Below are positions 51,201 to 58,275 of a stretch of 64,000 nucleotides of DNA, one piece after another. A program made the position numbers and the translations under genes. The notes below the pieces were generated by a model, which was not told where the DNA came from, made no database searches, and was given only the letters and a program-made list of their open reading frames with translations. How positions within the stretch are numbered: the first letter of the stretch is position 1; the number at the start of each line of letters is the position of its first letter. The DNA is from Ariolimax columbianus (taxonomy: Eukaryota; Mollusca; Gastropoda; Stylommatophora; Arionidae), in the NCBI GenBank assembly GCA_036924085.1, contig JAVGWX010000002.1, forward strand, positions 154,714,571 to 154,778,570, read 5' to 3'.

Positions 51201-51367
51201 TGGTATGAAATGACACCAATAAAGTATATGATAATGAAGAAGACAAGAATGGCCCATTCCAGAAAGCCAGAACATACACACGAAGCTGTCACTCACGTGC
51301 TAGGTTGGAGGCGTAAAGCTGCTCAAATTCCTTCTCAATCTGAGAGAACAGCTCGCAGAGTCGGTCC
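27160..51367 (-). CDS. WDR37: WDR37 orthologue, WD40-repeat protein, 10 exons, 5' end missing
   Basis: Ten minus-strand exons join in phase to 1312 nt, about 436 codons ending in TGA at 27160-27162. In transcript order they are 51297-51367, 46238-46348, 44518-44703, 41851-42035, 37916-37976, 34484-34669, 33682-33820, 32629-32763, 29019-29133 and 27160-27282. All have AG acceptors and GT donors with matching phase. The product follows vertebrate WDR37 throughout: a coiled-coil N-terminal part, the [20 protein letters not shown] linker, then about seven WD40 blades with motifs such as [37 protein letters not shown] and [10 protein letters not shown]. Human WDR37 has about 494 residues, so roughly the first 57 and the start codon lie upstream and were not found. 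In vertebrates the protein is a scaffold that binds PACS1 and PACS2 and has been linked to calcium handling and development. No catalytic role is expected. The identification is firm; function in this animal is inferred from the family. Confidence 0.95.
27548..27825 (-). mobile_element. tRNA-derived SINE with 13-bp target-site duplication
   Basis: On the minus strand GGCGTGGCCTAGTGGTTAAG is an A box and GTGCTGGGTTCGATCCCCAT a B box, the internal RNA polymerase III promoter of a tRNA-derived SINE. The body matches 36014-36292. GAAGCATTATATA flanks it at 27548-27560 and 27813-27825. Removing it rejoins a LINE pol frame ([11 protein letters not shown]), so it is nested in an older LINE. Confidence 0.92.
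27826..28640 (+). mobile_element. LINE pol C-terminal remnant (CR1/L2-like)
   Basis: Reading around stops gives the classic reverse-transcriptase tail: [48 protein letters not shown] and [17 protein letters not shown]. The 3' tail AAACTGGTTGTATACATACT follows at 28568. It lies antisense in the last intron of WDR37. Several stops and shifts show it is dead. Confidence 0.88.
28820..28960 (-). mobile_element. tRNA-like SINE fragment (probable)
   Basis: Minus-strand GCAGTGGTTCGAATCCCGGT is a good B box next to CTGCCTGCCGACCAGGAGG. The A box is diverged. Confidence 0.5.
29019..29133 (-). CDS. WDR37: WDR37 exon I (WD40 blade 6)
   Basis: The acceptor is CTCATAG|GCTGTC and the donor AGACAG|GTAACA. 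The exon encodes [20 protein letters not shown], then [18 protein letters not shown], matching human KIIALPHDNRQVRLFDM and RLARLPRSSRQ. It ends in phase 0. Confidence 0.96.
29270..31065. repeat. Composite minisatellite, units of about 33-37 bp with higher-order pattern
   Basis: The core CAGACAGACCACATCAACCC recurs throughout. To 29750 it alternates with CGCAGCAATATTC in 33-bp units. After that it alternates with TCACAAGAATATCCC and longer units carrying TCACACAGAAACAGACAAG. It lies in the WDR37 intron between exons H and I. The long plus- and minus-strand frames here are artefacts of the repeat. Confidence 0.95.
31066..32145. other. AT-rich WDR37 intron sequence
   Basis: No recognised element. 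One 170-codon minus-strand frame (31628-32140) has no family similarity and is not called. Confidence 0.5.
32148..32455 (+). repeat. Dispersed repeat R1, copy 2
   Basis: Same orientation and block order as 4478-4795, with roughly 75-80 percent identity by eye. It lies in a WDR37 intron. Confidence 0.85.
32629..32763 (-). CDS. WDR37: WDR37 exon H (WD40 blade 5)
   Basis: The exon reads [20 protein letters not shown], then [20 protein letters not shown] and SEVNR. It is almost identical to human [18 protein letters not shown] and NMRSPIATIRTD. The phase requires the acceptor AAATTAG|ACAGGT, four bases upstream of a second possible AG. The donor is CAACAG|GTTAGT. Confidence 0.97.
33368..33681 (-). 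repeat. 51-52 bp minisatellite derived from WDR37 exon G plus its donor site
   Basis: The plus-strand word ACTTAC (GTAAGT on the gene strand) occurs at 33368, 33419, 33471, 33523, 33574, 33625 and 33676; the last is the true exon G donor. Between them each unit holds TGGAATATGATGGATTGACC-like sequence. This matches the exon end TGGAATACATTGACCAACAT, so exon 3' sequence and splice site were copied together. Confidence 0.95.
33682..33820 (-). CDS. WDR37: WDR37 exon G (WD40 blade 4)
   Basis: The acceptor is CATCAG|GTCATG and the donor CACACA|GTAAGT. The exon encodes [20 protein letters not shown], then [18 protein letters not shown] and [25 protein letters not shown] and NVFQGHT are nearly invariant in WDR37. 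The last 40 or so bases and the donor are tandemly copied in the following intron. Confidence 0.96.
34326..34450. repeat. About 31-bp AT-rich tandem repeat, 4 copies
   Basis: AATGATCAAATAAAAATGAG followed by AATATAAATATTT repeats directly downstream of exon F in the intron. Diverged GAATAGAAAGAT-type repeats continue to about 34010. Confidence 0.9.
34484..34669 (-). CDS. WDR37: WDR37 exon F (WD40 blade 3)
   Basis: The acceptor is TTCTCCAG|ATTTGA and the donor TTTCTG|GTACTT. The exon encodes [20 protein letters not shown], then [18 protein letters not shown] and [17 protein letters not shown]. The TASWDR motif and the DW dipeptide match human SDWLVGGKQAVTASWDR. Confidence 0.93.
34743..35180 (-). 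mobile_element. LINE 3' end, same CR1/L2-like family as at 28 kb
   Basis: On the minus strand, pieces such as [10 protein letters not shown] and MHCHRK precede the tail AAACTGGTTGTATACAGACT (34787-34806). This is the same tail as at 7095, 28568 and 63631. Confidence 0.8.
35185..35402. repeat. About 45-bp tandem repeat, 5 copies
   Basis: CACTAGTCAAGTTTGTCTAT and TACTTGCCACAGATAAGAAA alternate with small deletions. Confidence 0.9.
35430..36000 (-). mobile_element. LINE 3' remnant with RNase H tail and knuckle (I-like)
   Basis: Minus-strand reading gives [20 protein letters not shown], then [14 protein letters not shown] and LRKTH, the C-terminal knuckle of I-like LINEs. It is interrupted by stops. 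Part of it is homologous to the 50-bp minisatellite region at 54.1-54.8 kb. Confidence 0.72.
36014..36292 (-). mobile_element. tRNA-derived SINE with 12-bp target-site duplication
   Basis: This is the same SINE as at 27548, with minus-strand A box TGGCCTAGTGGTTAAG and B box GGTTCGATCCC. CCTACATAGTTT is present at 36014-36025 and 36281-36292. Confidence 0.92.
36400..36545 (+). repeat. Dispersed repeat R6, best copy
   Basis: CCAAGTGAAGCACAGGACCA, CAACAGCTGGCTCTTGTACA and TTTACATGATGAGATTGTTG define a family. Other copies lie near 42110-42465 (+), 52790-52905 (+), 58485-58645 (-) and 62590-62650 (+). Confidence 0.6.
36546..37915. other. WDR37 intron without recognised element
   Basis: AT-rich. 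A degenerate CTCATAAACTTGGTCATTAG-like word recurs near 37010 and 37350; nothing else was seen. Confidence 0.5.
37916..37976 (-). CDS. WDR37: WDR37 exon E (acidic linker)
   Basis: A 61-nt exon with acceptor TTTTTCAG|AAGTC and donor CAGATG|GTAGGT. It encodes [20 protein letters not shown], the counterpart of the acidic SGEDEVECSDKDEPD loop of human WDR37. It is assigned by that composition, by perfect phase with exons D and F, and by strong splice sites. Confidence 0.85.
38085..38335. repeat. About 41-bp tandem repeat, 6 copies
   Basis: CACATTTATAGAGATATGAC and ATTATATAACTCACTAAGTA repeat with small indels. Confidence 0.92.
38350..38650. repeat. Degenerate A-rich tandem repeat
   Basis: ACAGAAGGTCTAAACAAAAC and CCTGACCAC recur, with earlier, more diverged CCCACAGAAGACCTAAAG-like units. 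Confidence 0.65.
38800..38890 (+). repeat. Dispersed repeat R3, copy 2
   Basis: CCAGTCCCATGCCC, TTGGCAGGTCACAGTGTTAC and ATTCTATGTTGC match 11690-11785. Confidence 0.7.
39620..39790 (-). repeat. Dispersed repeat R5, copy 2 (inverted)
   Basis: On the minus strand it carries GATTGAAGGCAGGAAACTCA, CAGATGTGTCAGGTCAAAAG and ACAGATATCACAGCCT, matching 22262-22420. From 38900 to 39620 there is only a two-copy 60-bp repeat near 39300-39400. Confidence 0.65.
40035..40150 (+). mobile_element. LINE pol C-terminal scrap (probable)
   Basis: The plus strand encodes [20 protein letters not shown], which resembles the AL-W-P-G-RKRGRPK tail of RTE-like LINE proteins. It is too short to classify. Confidence 0.45.
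40296..41130. repeat. 33-bp minisatellite, about 25 copies
   Basis: The main unit is GAAGGTATGTGATGATGGCG plus AGGTTAGACATGT. A second form carries ATCACTGACAATGT. The period of 33 leaves both strands open for over 280 codons, which is not coding evidence. It lies in the intron between exons D and E. Confidence 0.96.
41190..41290 (-). mobile_element. tRNA-like SINE head (probable)
   Basis: Minus-strand GATGAGCAGCTCAGTAGTAG is a good A box. The B box is degenerate (AAGGTACCCAGTT). From 41300 to 41850 nothing else was recognised. Confidence 0.45.
41851..42035 (-). CDS. WDR37: WDR37 exon D (WD40 blades 1-2)
   Basis: The exon reads [20 protein letters not shown], then [18 protein letters not shown] and [17 protein letters not shown], matching human [20 protein letters not shown] and TASGDQTAHIW. 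The acceptor is TTACAG|ATCACA. Two donors overlap, GCTCTG|GTAGGT and GGTAG|GTGAAA. Only the first, ending at 41851, keeps frame with exon E. Confidence 0.94.
42353..42384. other. 32-bp strictly alternating purine-pyrimidine tract
   Basis: The run around TGCGCGCACGCGCACGCGCA alternates pyrimidine and purine without a break. It contains the perfect 14-bp palindrome GCGTGCGCGCACGC, a classical potential Z-DNA sequence. It lies in the WDR37 intron between exons C and D. Confidence 0.9.
42660..43560 (-). mobile_element. Decayed LINE (RTE-like) with RT core, LGH tail and zinc finger
   Basis: On the minus strand: [20 protein letters not shown] (RT motif with the first catalytic Asp), YLEKIGCPP, then a LYGSEAW-like region near 43230. 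These are followed by [24 protein letters not shown] text near 43000 and a C-terminal finger, [20 protein letters not shown], at 42684-42750. This is the order of RTE/CR1-type LINE pol proteins. Many frameshifts are present. Confidence 0.8.
43571..43915 (+). mobile_element. mariner-type transposon, 5' end only
   Basis: A terminal-repeat-like TATACGAGGCGCATTT is followed at 43742 by an ATG frame. It reads [20 protein letters not shown], then [20 protein letters not shown] and KTTVKNWI. This is the N-terminal helix-turn-helix of mariner transposases. The frame is lost after 43912, so the copy is truncated. Confidence 0.85.
44060..44315 (+). repeat. Dispersed repeat R4, copy 2
   Basis: See 15475: the shared peptide is [14 protein letters not shown] followed by [11 protein letters not shown]. 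It ends in ACTTACTCATTGTGGGCATT and AACAAC. Confidence 0.7.
44320..44380 (+). repeat. (GA)n / (GATA)-like microsatellite
   Basis: GAGAGAGAGAGAGAGATAGA-type run, downstream of exon C in the intron. Confidence 0.9.
44518..44703 (-). CDS. WDR37: WDR37 exon C (linker and first WD40 strand)
   Basis: The exon reads [20 protein letters not shown], then [20 protein letters not shown] and [14 protein letters not shown]. This is the most conserved WDR37-specific linker plus the opening of blade 1 (GHRDGVW). The acceptor is GATACAG|AAAGCC and the donor CAGCTG|GTAAGT. A 21-bp minisatellite begins about 30 bp upstream of the acceptor. Confidence 0.95.
44735..45295. repeat. 21-bp minisatellite, about 26 copies
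   Basis: CTAGCAGCAACTTTGTCACG plus A repeats with rare substitutions (CATGA, CACGACC). It starts about 30 bp upstream of the exon C acceptor. The 21-bp period leaves both strands open. Confidence 0.97.
45590..46160. repeat. A-rich repeat of AAGAAACAAGACMAGAAAT units
   Basis: Variable units of 15-24 bp built from ATAAGAAACAAGAC and CAGAAATGAGATAAG. It lies in the intron between exons B and C. Confidence 0.9.
46238..46348 (-). CDS. WDR37: WDR37 exon B (coiled coil)
   Basis: The acceptor is CCCTTAG|TGCAAG and the donor ACAAAA|GTAGGT. After joining, the exon reads [20 protein letters not shown], then a polar stretch rich in S, D and K. This corresponds to human LRREIDTLNERLAAEG. Its length of 111 nt gives 2 + 36 codons + 1, consistent with both neighbours. 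Confidence 0.9.
46605..48365. repeat. C-rich degenerate minisatellite with long poly-C runs
   Basis: Units carry CATGTCAGGTCCAACA followed by TACTGACCCCGACC, later replaced by CCCCCACCTCCTGTCAGGTC. A 25-C run sits at 46746-46770. It lies in the intron between exons A and B, where the gene strand is therefore G-rich. The proline-rich plus-strand frame is an artefact. Confidence 0.93.
48430..49515. repeat. Minisatellite of about 45-55 bp with poly-C spacers
   Basis: AAATAAACACACATCAGTAT and GCCTACCTGTTTGTATC repeat, separated by C runs of 6-14. The last third switches to CTCCCCACATAAACACAAAC units. From 49515 to 49730 nothing was recognised. Confidence 0.95.
49750..51205. repeat. 38-bp minisatellite, about 38 copies
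   Basis: GAAGGTATGTGATAATGGAG plus GTTRGAAATGACAAGTTT repeats. Two interspersed variant units carry TCGCTGTGGGATG instead of GACAAGTTTGAAG. Its first half is nearly the same as that of the 33-bp array at 40.3 kb. Confidence 0.96.
51297..51367 (-). CDS. WDR37: WDR37 exon A (coiled-coil start)
   Basis: The exon reads [20 protein letters not shown] then SNLA, matching the human segment around LLELFGQIEREFENLY. The acceptor is CATCAG|GGACC and the donor GCAC|GTGAGT. It needs two bases from the previous exon and ends in phase 1. The preceding exon, which should hold the basic N-terminus and the start codon, was not recognised up to the end of the window. Confidence 0.88.
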
Positions 51368-51834
51368 CTGATGGATGGATATAAAGATATTATCTTATGC
51401 ACAAACTAATATATAGGCATGTTCGTCACAGGCAATCGACTGATGGTACCCATGGTGGAAATGATAGAACCACTGTAACCTTACAAAGCACACCATCAAA
51501 TACAACTTACGATGGTTGAGCATAGAGATAGTCTAGTGGTTAGCGACATGGCGTACAAACCATACTTGAACATCTTCTGATTCATGAGCCGTAACCCCTA
51601 TGGGAATATCAACCATTAACAATTAGTGCTGGTTGGGTGAACTGAGTAATAAGGCGCAAAACGCAGTACAATACACGTCACCTTAGGCGATCAAGATAAA
51701 CATTTTAAAACATTACGGTTGAAATCGAAACTGCTCAAATACAGACTTTCTGTAAGGGAGTAATCTGTAGTTAGGGACAGGAAAAGACGGTGAAAAAATA
51801 TGATGAAAGAACAGGGAGACAAAAGAAAATGAAG

Positions 51835-52390
51835 TTTAAGGAATACGCAGACACAAGAACACGCAAACAAGACGACAAAAGAACAAGGCAACAGAAGAAC
51901 AAGACAAAAGAACAAGACAACAGAAGAACAAGACGACAAAAGAACAAGACAACAGAAGAACAAGACGACAGAAGAACAAGACGACAGAAGAACAAGACGA
52001 CAGAAGAACAAGACGACAGAAGAACAAGACGACAAAAGAACAAGACGACAGAAGAACAAGACGACAGAAGAACAAGACGACAGAAGAACAAGACGACAGA
52101 AGAACAAGACGACAGAAGAACATGACGACAGAAGAACAAGACAACAGAAGAACAAGACGACAAAAGAACAGGACGACAGAAGAACAAGACAACAGAAGAA
52201 CAAGACGACAAAAGAACATGATGACAGAAGAACAAGACGACAAAATAACAAGACGACAAAATAACAAGACGACAGAAGAACAAGACAACAGAAGAACAAG
52301 ACAACAGAATAACAAGACGACAGAAGAACAAGACAACAGAAGAACAAGACGACAGAAGAACAAGACAACAGAATAACAAGACGAGACAAG
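51835..52390. repeat. 16-bp purine-rich minisatellite
   Basis: GACGACAGAAGAACAA repeats about 35 times with AAC/ACG and AGAAG/AAAAG changes. Confidence 0.95.
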
Positions 52391-52394
52391 AATA

Positions 52395-53930
52395 AGAAGA
52401 AAAACAAGTAGACAATGTAACCAATCCACCCGGGCCTATGACGTATTGAAAATTAATAGAATAAGTAAAAACGTAGTCACGTATGGGGTACTGCTGTCGA
52501 AGATAGAATGTTGGAGACTTCCATGCACTTCACTTAACATTCTCCGTCACATCCTTGTTGAAGCACAGCTCTAACACTCTATGAGGCTCCCCACACCAAT
52601 AGTTCCACACAGTGGGCCGGAAGCGCCTTACTAAGGACGACAGAATAGGCCCACTGCACTTACGTGAATATCATAAAAGGTGATTATAGAGAGTTGTGCA
52701 TGAAGCTAGCAACCCCATGAAGTAAAACAAATTGCTAGGGAAACCACCAGTGCAAAAGCAGACGAAGTGATGGTGAATGCTTTCTAAATGAGGCTGCTAA
52801 CTGCAGTGGTGATCCTGTACTCCAGATGGAGTGAAACATGATTCCAGATTTATAGTAATATATATATAGTTTTTACATGATGAGGTTGCAAACCTCATTC
52901 ACAACTGTATTTTGGTGCCTTTATCGACGTAATCAAAATCCCAATTCCGGTTGACCTGAGATGGGGTGATCAGTTTCCTTCGGCCACCCTTTTCCACTAA
53001 CTAGAAGCTAGATATCCAGTTACAGATGGGTAGACTGCAGTGTGCCGGCATTCAGCGCGGACCCCTATGCGAGGAGTGCTAACCGCTATTCGATCTGTCA
53101 TTCATGAAAACAAATAACCTTGATATGGCATATTCTGTTAATTAATCAACAAATATTTAGGTGATTTTGTTTTACATTCCAACGTGCAACTGAGCCGCTG
53201 ATCCGTCGAAGAAGAAAGGCTACATTGATGTGCAGTCACTACGCAGTGTGCCGATTAGGTTTTATTCTACCTCTAATAGCACAATGTAGCTATCGTTTAC
53301 TGGAATTCGAACCCGCTTCTCCTGACAACTAGATCGATGCCCGTAGCGCTGGACATCTCACCACTTTTAACAAGATATATTCGAGGGATAGTCAAATATG
53401 AACTTTCATACTTTTATGTTAACAGAAAATGGCATGTTAACCCTGGACACCCTATGTCTTGAAATATGTTATTTGTGGACTCTTCCTCGTATCATGTACT
53501 TATAAGTAAGGAGATCAAGAGATAATGGGTGTGGTGTGAGCCAGCATACATGAGACCAGGCCTAGGACGTGGGGGTGTGGTCGTGCTGGCCTAGGAAGTG
53601 GAGGTGTGGTCGTGCAGGCCTAGGAAGTGGGGGTGTGGTCGTGCAGTCCTAGGAAGTAAGGTGTGGTCGTGCAGGCCTGTTCATACGCACGCGCTCACAC
53701 ACACACTGGGTGGTAGTGTCGAGTCTCATTAAGTTTTTAAGTCCAGGTGGAACATCAGCTAATTAGTAAACATGTACTGAAGTCAAATATCTGGGGAGGG
53801 TGTGTGCCAGCGAAATATGGATTTCAACTTGGCTGTGTTTGAGAGTAGTTAGGATGACCTCTCTGTCCACGAGGACGCGTTCAAAACCTCACTTGTTGTT
53901 GGAAGCTACTCGTGTTTAGCTGATCGCATC
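52395..53930. other. No gene; decayed dispersed repeats
   Basis: A possible R6 copy lies at 52790-52905. A tRNA-like B box on the minus strand (GCGGGTTCGAATTCCAG) lies near 53310. A short GTGGTCGTGCAGGCCTAGGA repeat, 4 copies, lies at about 53570-53670. The missing WDR37 5' exon was not found here. Confidence 0.5.
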
Positions 53931-54125
53931 TTTGACGTTTACAACATGAGACCAGGTCCAGTGATGAACTCCATCGTTATTTGAATCTCCTCTGTAGCTC
54001 CGGAGCTTTGAGTTTAGTGTTGAATAATTGAGCCAGTGTATCTCTCTTAGCTGGTCATGCAGCTCTGTAATTCACACTGACCAATCTGTTCGTTTACTCT
54101 ACATGTGTACCTTGGCTAAAAGAAC

Positions 54126-54620
54126 TGTCGGGCGTGTATATGTGTGTTCAGACCTGATGCAAAGAAACGAACAGTTGGAGCGTGTATTTGTGTCTGTTCA
54201 GACCTGAGGCGAAGAAACGAACAGTCGGAGCGTGTATTTGTGTCTGTTCAGACCTGAGGCGAAGAAACGAACAGTCGGAGCGTGTATTTGTGTCTGTTCA
54301 GACCTGAGGCGAAGAAACGAACAGTCGGAGCGTGTATTTGTGTCTGTTCAGACCTGAGGCGAAGAAACGAACAGTCGGAGCGTGTATTTGTGTCTGTTCA
54401 GACCTGATGCAAAGACACGAACAGTCGGAGCGTGTATTTGTGTCTGTTCAGAACTGAGACGAAGAAACGAACAATTGGAGCGTGTATATGTGTTTGTTCA
54501 TACCTGAGACGAAGAAACGAACAGTCGGAGCGTGTATTTGTGTATGTTCAGACCTGTGGCGAAGAAACGAACAGTCGGAGCGTGTATTTGTGTCTGTTCA
54601 GACCTGAAGCGAAGACTGAT
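54126..54620. repeat. 50-bp minisatellite, about 10 copies, probably derived from a LINE
   Basis: TGTCTGTTCAGACCTGAGGC plus GAAGAAACGAACAGTCGGAG recurs with a 50-bp step (for example 54241 and 54291). The distal unit continues into GAAGACTGATGACCTGTCCC, matching a LINE remnant at about 35780-35820. Confidence 0.93.
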
Positions 54621-54910
54621 GACCTGTCCCTGCCGATCAAGAGTGTTCTAGTCGTTTGGTTGGTTCTGTTCTCCTCTAACAGCCTGTGTAGCTCTGTTTC
54701 TCTCACAGTATGTGACTTAAATGTCACCTTGTTCACAATCTCCTTACCTTCTTGTAAGATGAACTGCCTTCTGTTTCCCCAGTATGATTGTAGCAACTGT
54801 AGTATGGTTAATTATCTGAAAAATCTTTATTTCTGGACATCCAATTTGAGGAATCTCTGTTCAACTCTGAGTTCAGTTGAAGTAAACAACAAAACAAAGA
54901 AACAATGAAG
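54621..54910 (-). mobile_element. LINE remnant flanking the 50-bp array (I-like)
   Basis: The stretch CCTCTAACAGCC, AGCTCTGTTTCTCTCA and AGTATGTG aligns with 35860-35910. On the minus strand it gives RETELHRLLEENRTNQTT. A matching piece beyond the array (53970-54080, GAGCTTTGAGTTTAGTGTTG) shows that the array interrupts one element. Confidence 0.65.
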
Positions 54911-54942
54911 TACAGCAGCACTAGCACATCACCACTACCAGA

Positions 54943-55050
54943 ATGAGCACGCCACCTTTCACTACCCAAATGAGCACGCCACCTTTCACTACCCCGATGA
55001 GCACGCTACCTTTCACTACCCAAATGAGCACGCCATGTCCACCACCACAA
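54943..55050. repeat. 27-bp tandem repeat, 4 copies
   Basis: GAGCACGCCACCTTTCACTA plus CCCAAAT repeats. Confidence 0.9.
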
Positions 55051-57670
55051 AGAGCACGCCACCACCACAATAAGCGCACCACCACGGCTACCATCACCAC
55101 CATGAGCCCACCACCACGGCTACCATCACTACCATGAGCCCACCACCACCATGAGCCCACCACCACCATGAGCCCGCTACCACCATGAGCCCACCACCAC
55201 GATGAGCCCACCACCACGATGAGCCCACCACCACCATGAGCCCCCTACCACCATGAGCCCACCACCACCATGAGCCCACCACCTCGGCTACCATTACCAC
55301 CATGAGCCCACCACCACGGCTACCATCACCACCATGAGCCCACCACCACCACCATGAGCCCACCGCCACCATGAGCCCGCTACCACCATGAGCCCGCTAC
55401 CACCATGAGCCCACCACCACGATGAGCCCACCACCACCACCATGAGCCCACCACCATGGCTACCATCACCACCATCAGCCCACCACCACGGCTACCATCA
55501 CCCCTATGAGCCCACCACCACGGCTAGCATCACCACCATGAGCCCACTACAACCATGATCCCACCACCACGGCTATCACCATCACCATGAGCCAGCTACC
55601 CCGGCTATCACCACCACCATAAGCCCACTACCACGGCTATCACCACCACCATGAGCCCACTACCATCATGAGCCCGCCACCAGGGCTATCACCACCACCA
55701 TGAGCCCACTACCACCATGAGCCCACCACCACCATGAGCCCGCTACCACCATGAGCCCACTACCACCATGAGCCCGCCACCACGGCTATCACCACCACCA
55801 TGAGCCCACCACCACCATGAGCCCACCACCACCATGAGCCCACCACCACGGCTATCACCACCACCATAAGCCCACTACCACGGCTATCACCACCACCATG
55901 AGCCCACTACCACCATGAGCCCGCCACCAGGGCTATCACCACCACCATGAGCCCACTACCACCATGAGCCCACCACCACCATGAGCCCGCTACCACCATG
56001 AGCCCACTACCACCATGAGCCCGCCACCACGGCTATCACCACCACCATGAGCCCACTACCACCATGAGCCCACCACCACCATGAGCCCACTACCACCATG
56101 AGCCCACCACCACCATGAGCCCACCACCACGACTATCGCCACCACCATGAGCCCACCACCGCGGCTATCACCACCACCATGAGCCCACTACCACCATGAG
56201 CCCACTACCACCATGAGCCCACCACCACCATGAGCCAGTTACAACCATGATCCCACGACCACGGCTACCATCACCACGGCTACCATCACCACCATGAGCC
56301 CACCACCACCATGATCCCACCACCACAGCTATCACCATCACCATGAGCCCACTACCACCACGAGCCCACCACCACGGCTATCACCACCACCATGAGCCCA
56401 CCACCGCGGCTATCACCACCACCATGAGCCCACTACCCCCATGAGCCCGCTACCACCATGAGCCAGCTACCACCATGAGCCAGCTACCACCATGATCCCA
56501 CCACCACGGCTACCATCACCACGGATACCATCACCACCATGAGCCCACCACCACCATGATCCCACCACCACGGCTATCACCATCACCATGAGCCCACCAT
56601 CAGCATGATCCCACTACCACGGCTACCATCACCACCATCAGCCCACCACCACGGCTACCATCACCCCCATGAGCCCACCACCACGGCTACCATCACCACC
56701 ATCAGCCCGCTACCACCATGATCCCACCACCACGGCTATCACCATCACCATGAGCCAGCTACCACGGCTATCACCACCACCATGAGCCCACTACCACGGC
56801 TATCACCGCCACCATGAGCCCACTACCACCATGAGCCCACCACCACGGCTATCACCACCACCATGAGCCCACCACCAGGGCTATCACCACCACCATGAGC
56901 CCACCACCACCATGAGCCCGCTACCACCATGAGCCCACTACCACCATGATCCCACCACCACGGCTATCACCATCACCATGAGCCCACCATCACCATGATC
57001 CCACTACCACGGCTATCACCATCACCATGAGCCCACCACCACCATGATCCCACTACCACGGCTATCACCATCACCATGAGCCAGCTACCACGGCTATCAC
57101 CACCACCATGAGCCCACTACCACGGCTATCACCGCCACCATGAGCCCACTACCACCATGAGCCCACCACCACGGCTATCACCACCACCATGAGCCCACTA
57201 CCACCATGAGCCCGCCACCAGGGCTATCACCACCACCATGAGCCCACTACCACCATGAGCCCACCACCACCATGAGCCCGCTACCACCATGAGCCCGCCA
57301 CCACGGCTATCACCACCACCATGAGCCCACTACCACCATGAGCCCACCACCACCATGAGCCCACCACCACGGCTATCACCACCACCATGAGCCCACCACC
57401 GCGGCTATCACCACCACCATGAGCCCACTACCACCATGAGCCCACCACCACCACGAGCCCGCTACCACCATGAGCCAGCTACCACCATGATCCCACCACC
57501 ACGGCTACCATCACCACGGCTACCATCACCACCACGGCTATCACCATCACCATGAGCCCACCATCACCATGATCCCACTACCACGGCTATCACCATCACT
57601 ATGAGCCCACCACCACCATGATCCCACTGCCACGGCTATCACCATCACCATGAGCCCATCACCATGAGCC
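55050..57670. repeat. 15-bp-based composite array (CCACCACCATGAGCC)n, 2.6 kb
   Basis: The basic unit CCACCACCATGAGCC alternates with CACGGCTATCACCACCACC and CACGGCTACCATCACC segments, forming longer repeated blocks; for example, the pattern near 55610-55760 recurs near 55860-56010. There is very little sequence outside the pattern. Confidence 0.96.
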
Positions 57671-57839
57671 TGCGACTAGCTAATGCGGTTTGCGAGCACC
57701 GTTTTTTCCTCGCCTGTAAAGTTCAATAGTTCAAGGTCTCGCATCGACGAAGCCTTACCGATTAGCGTGTTCGATCTGGTGCAAGCAGTCCAGGAATCTA
57801 TCGATTTAGTTATCTATTGATTAGAACCAAACGGCGAGA

Positions 57840-58140
57840 GAAGGGAAGTCACGTGAGGAGATAACGTGACAGACGGTAGATGTGGATAGCTGGAGACAGG
57901 GAGAGGAATGGATTGAGGGACATGAACAGAGATTGATTGAGGGAGAGAAAGTGAGGGATGGAGAGTAATGAGTTGAGGGATGAAGAGATATGTAAAAGGA
58001 GAGAGACGAAGTGAGGAAGAGGTAAAAGGGGAAAGAAAGAGACGGGGAAAAGAGAGATGGAGACCTGGAGAAAGAGATGGAGACCTGGAGAGAGAGATGG
58101 AGACCTGGAGAGAGAGATGAAGAGAGGGAGGGAGTGATAG
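57840..58140 (+). repeat. Purine-rich tract with 20-bp repeat
   Basis: GAGATGGAGACCTGGAGA repeats about four times near 58055-58125 within GA-rich sequence. Confidence 0.85.
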
Positions 58141-58221
58141 AGATATGATACTGGAAACTTCAGCAAGATTTAACAAATATATATTGAAAAGTAGCACGTA
58201 GGGCAGGCACTCGAGTGATAC

Positions 58222-58275
58222 ATGGATTGAACAGACTCGGACCATTGTATCGTCCGAGCATGTTGTTAACACTTT
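58222..58275 (-). other. Isolated WD40-like motif
   Basis: The minus strand encodes VLTTCSDDTMVRVCSI, a good match to a WD40 strand (TCSDDxxVRVWxI), with Cys at the usual Trp. It stands alone, splice sites around it are weak, and it is not part of WDR37. It could be an exon of another WD40 gene or chance. Confidence 0.3.

Noticed and set aside
7295..51205. General enrichment of splice-donor-like words in minisatellites (GTAAGA at 11.9 kb, GTGAGA at 16.8 kb, GTATGT at 40 and 50 kb)
   Set aside because: With around thirty arrays and two strands, several GTRAG or GTATG words are expected by chance (my rough estimate is four or five). Only the 33.4-kb array is tied to a real exon border.
54432..54908. 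158-codon plus-strand frame
   Set aside because: The first half is the 50-bp minisatellite and the second half is antisense LINE remnant.
58222..58275. WDR37 first exon
   Set aside because: The motif is a WD40 strand, not the basic N-terminal segment expected, and all WDR37 blades are already accounted for.
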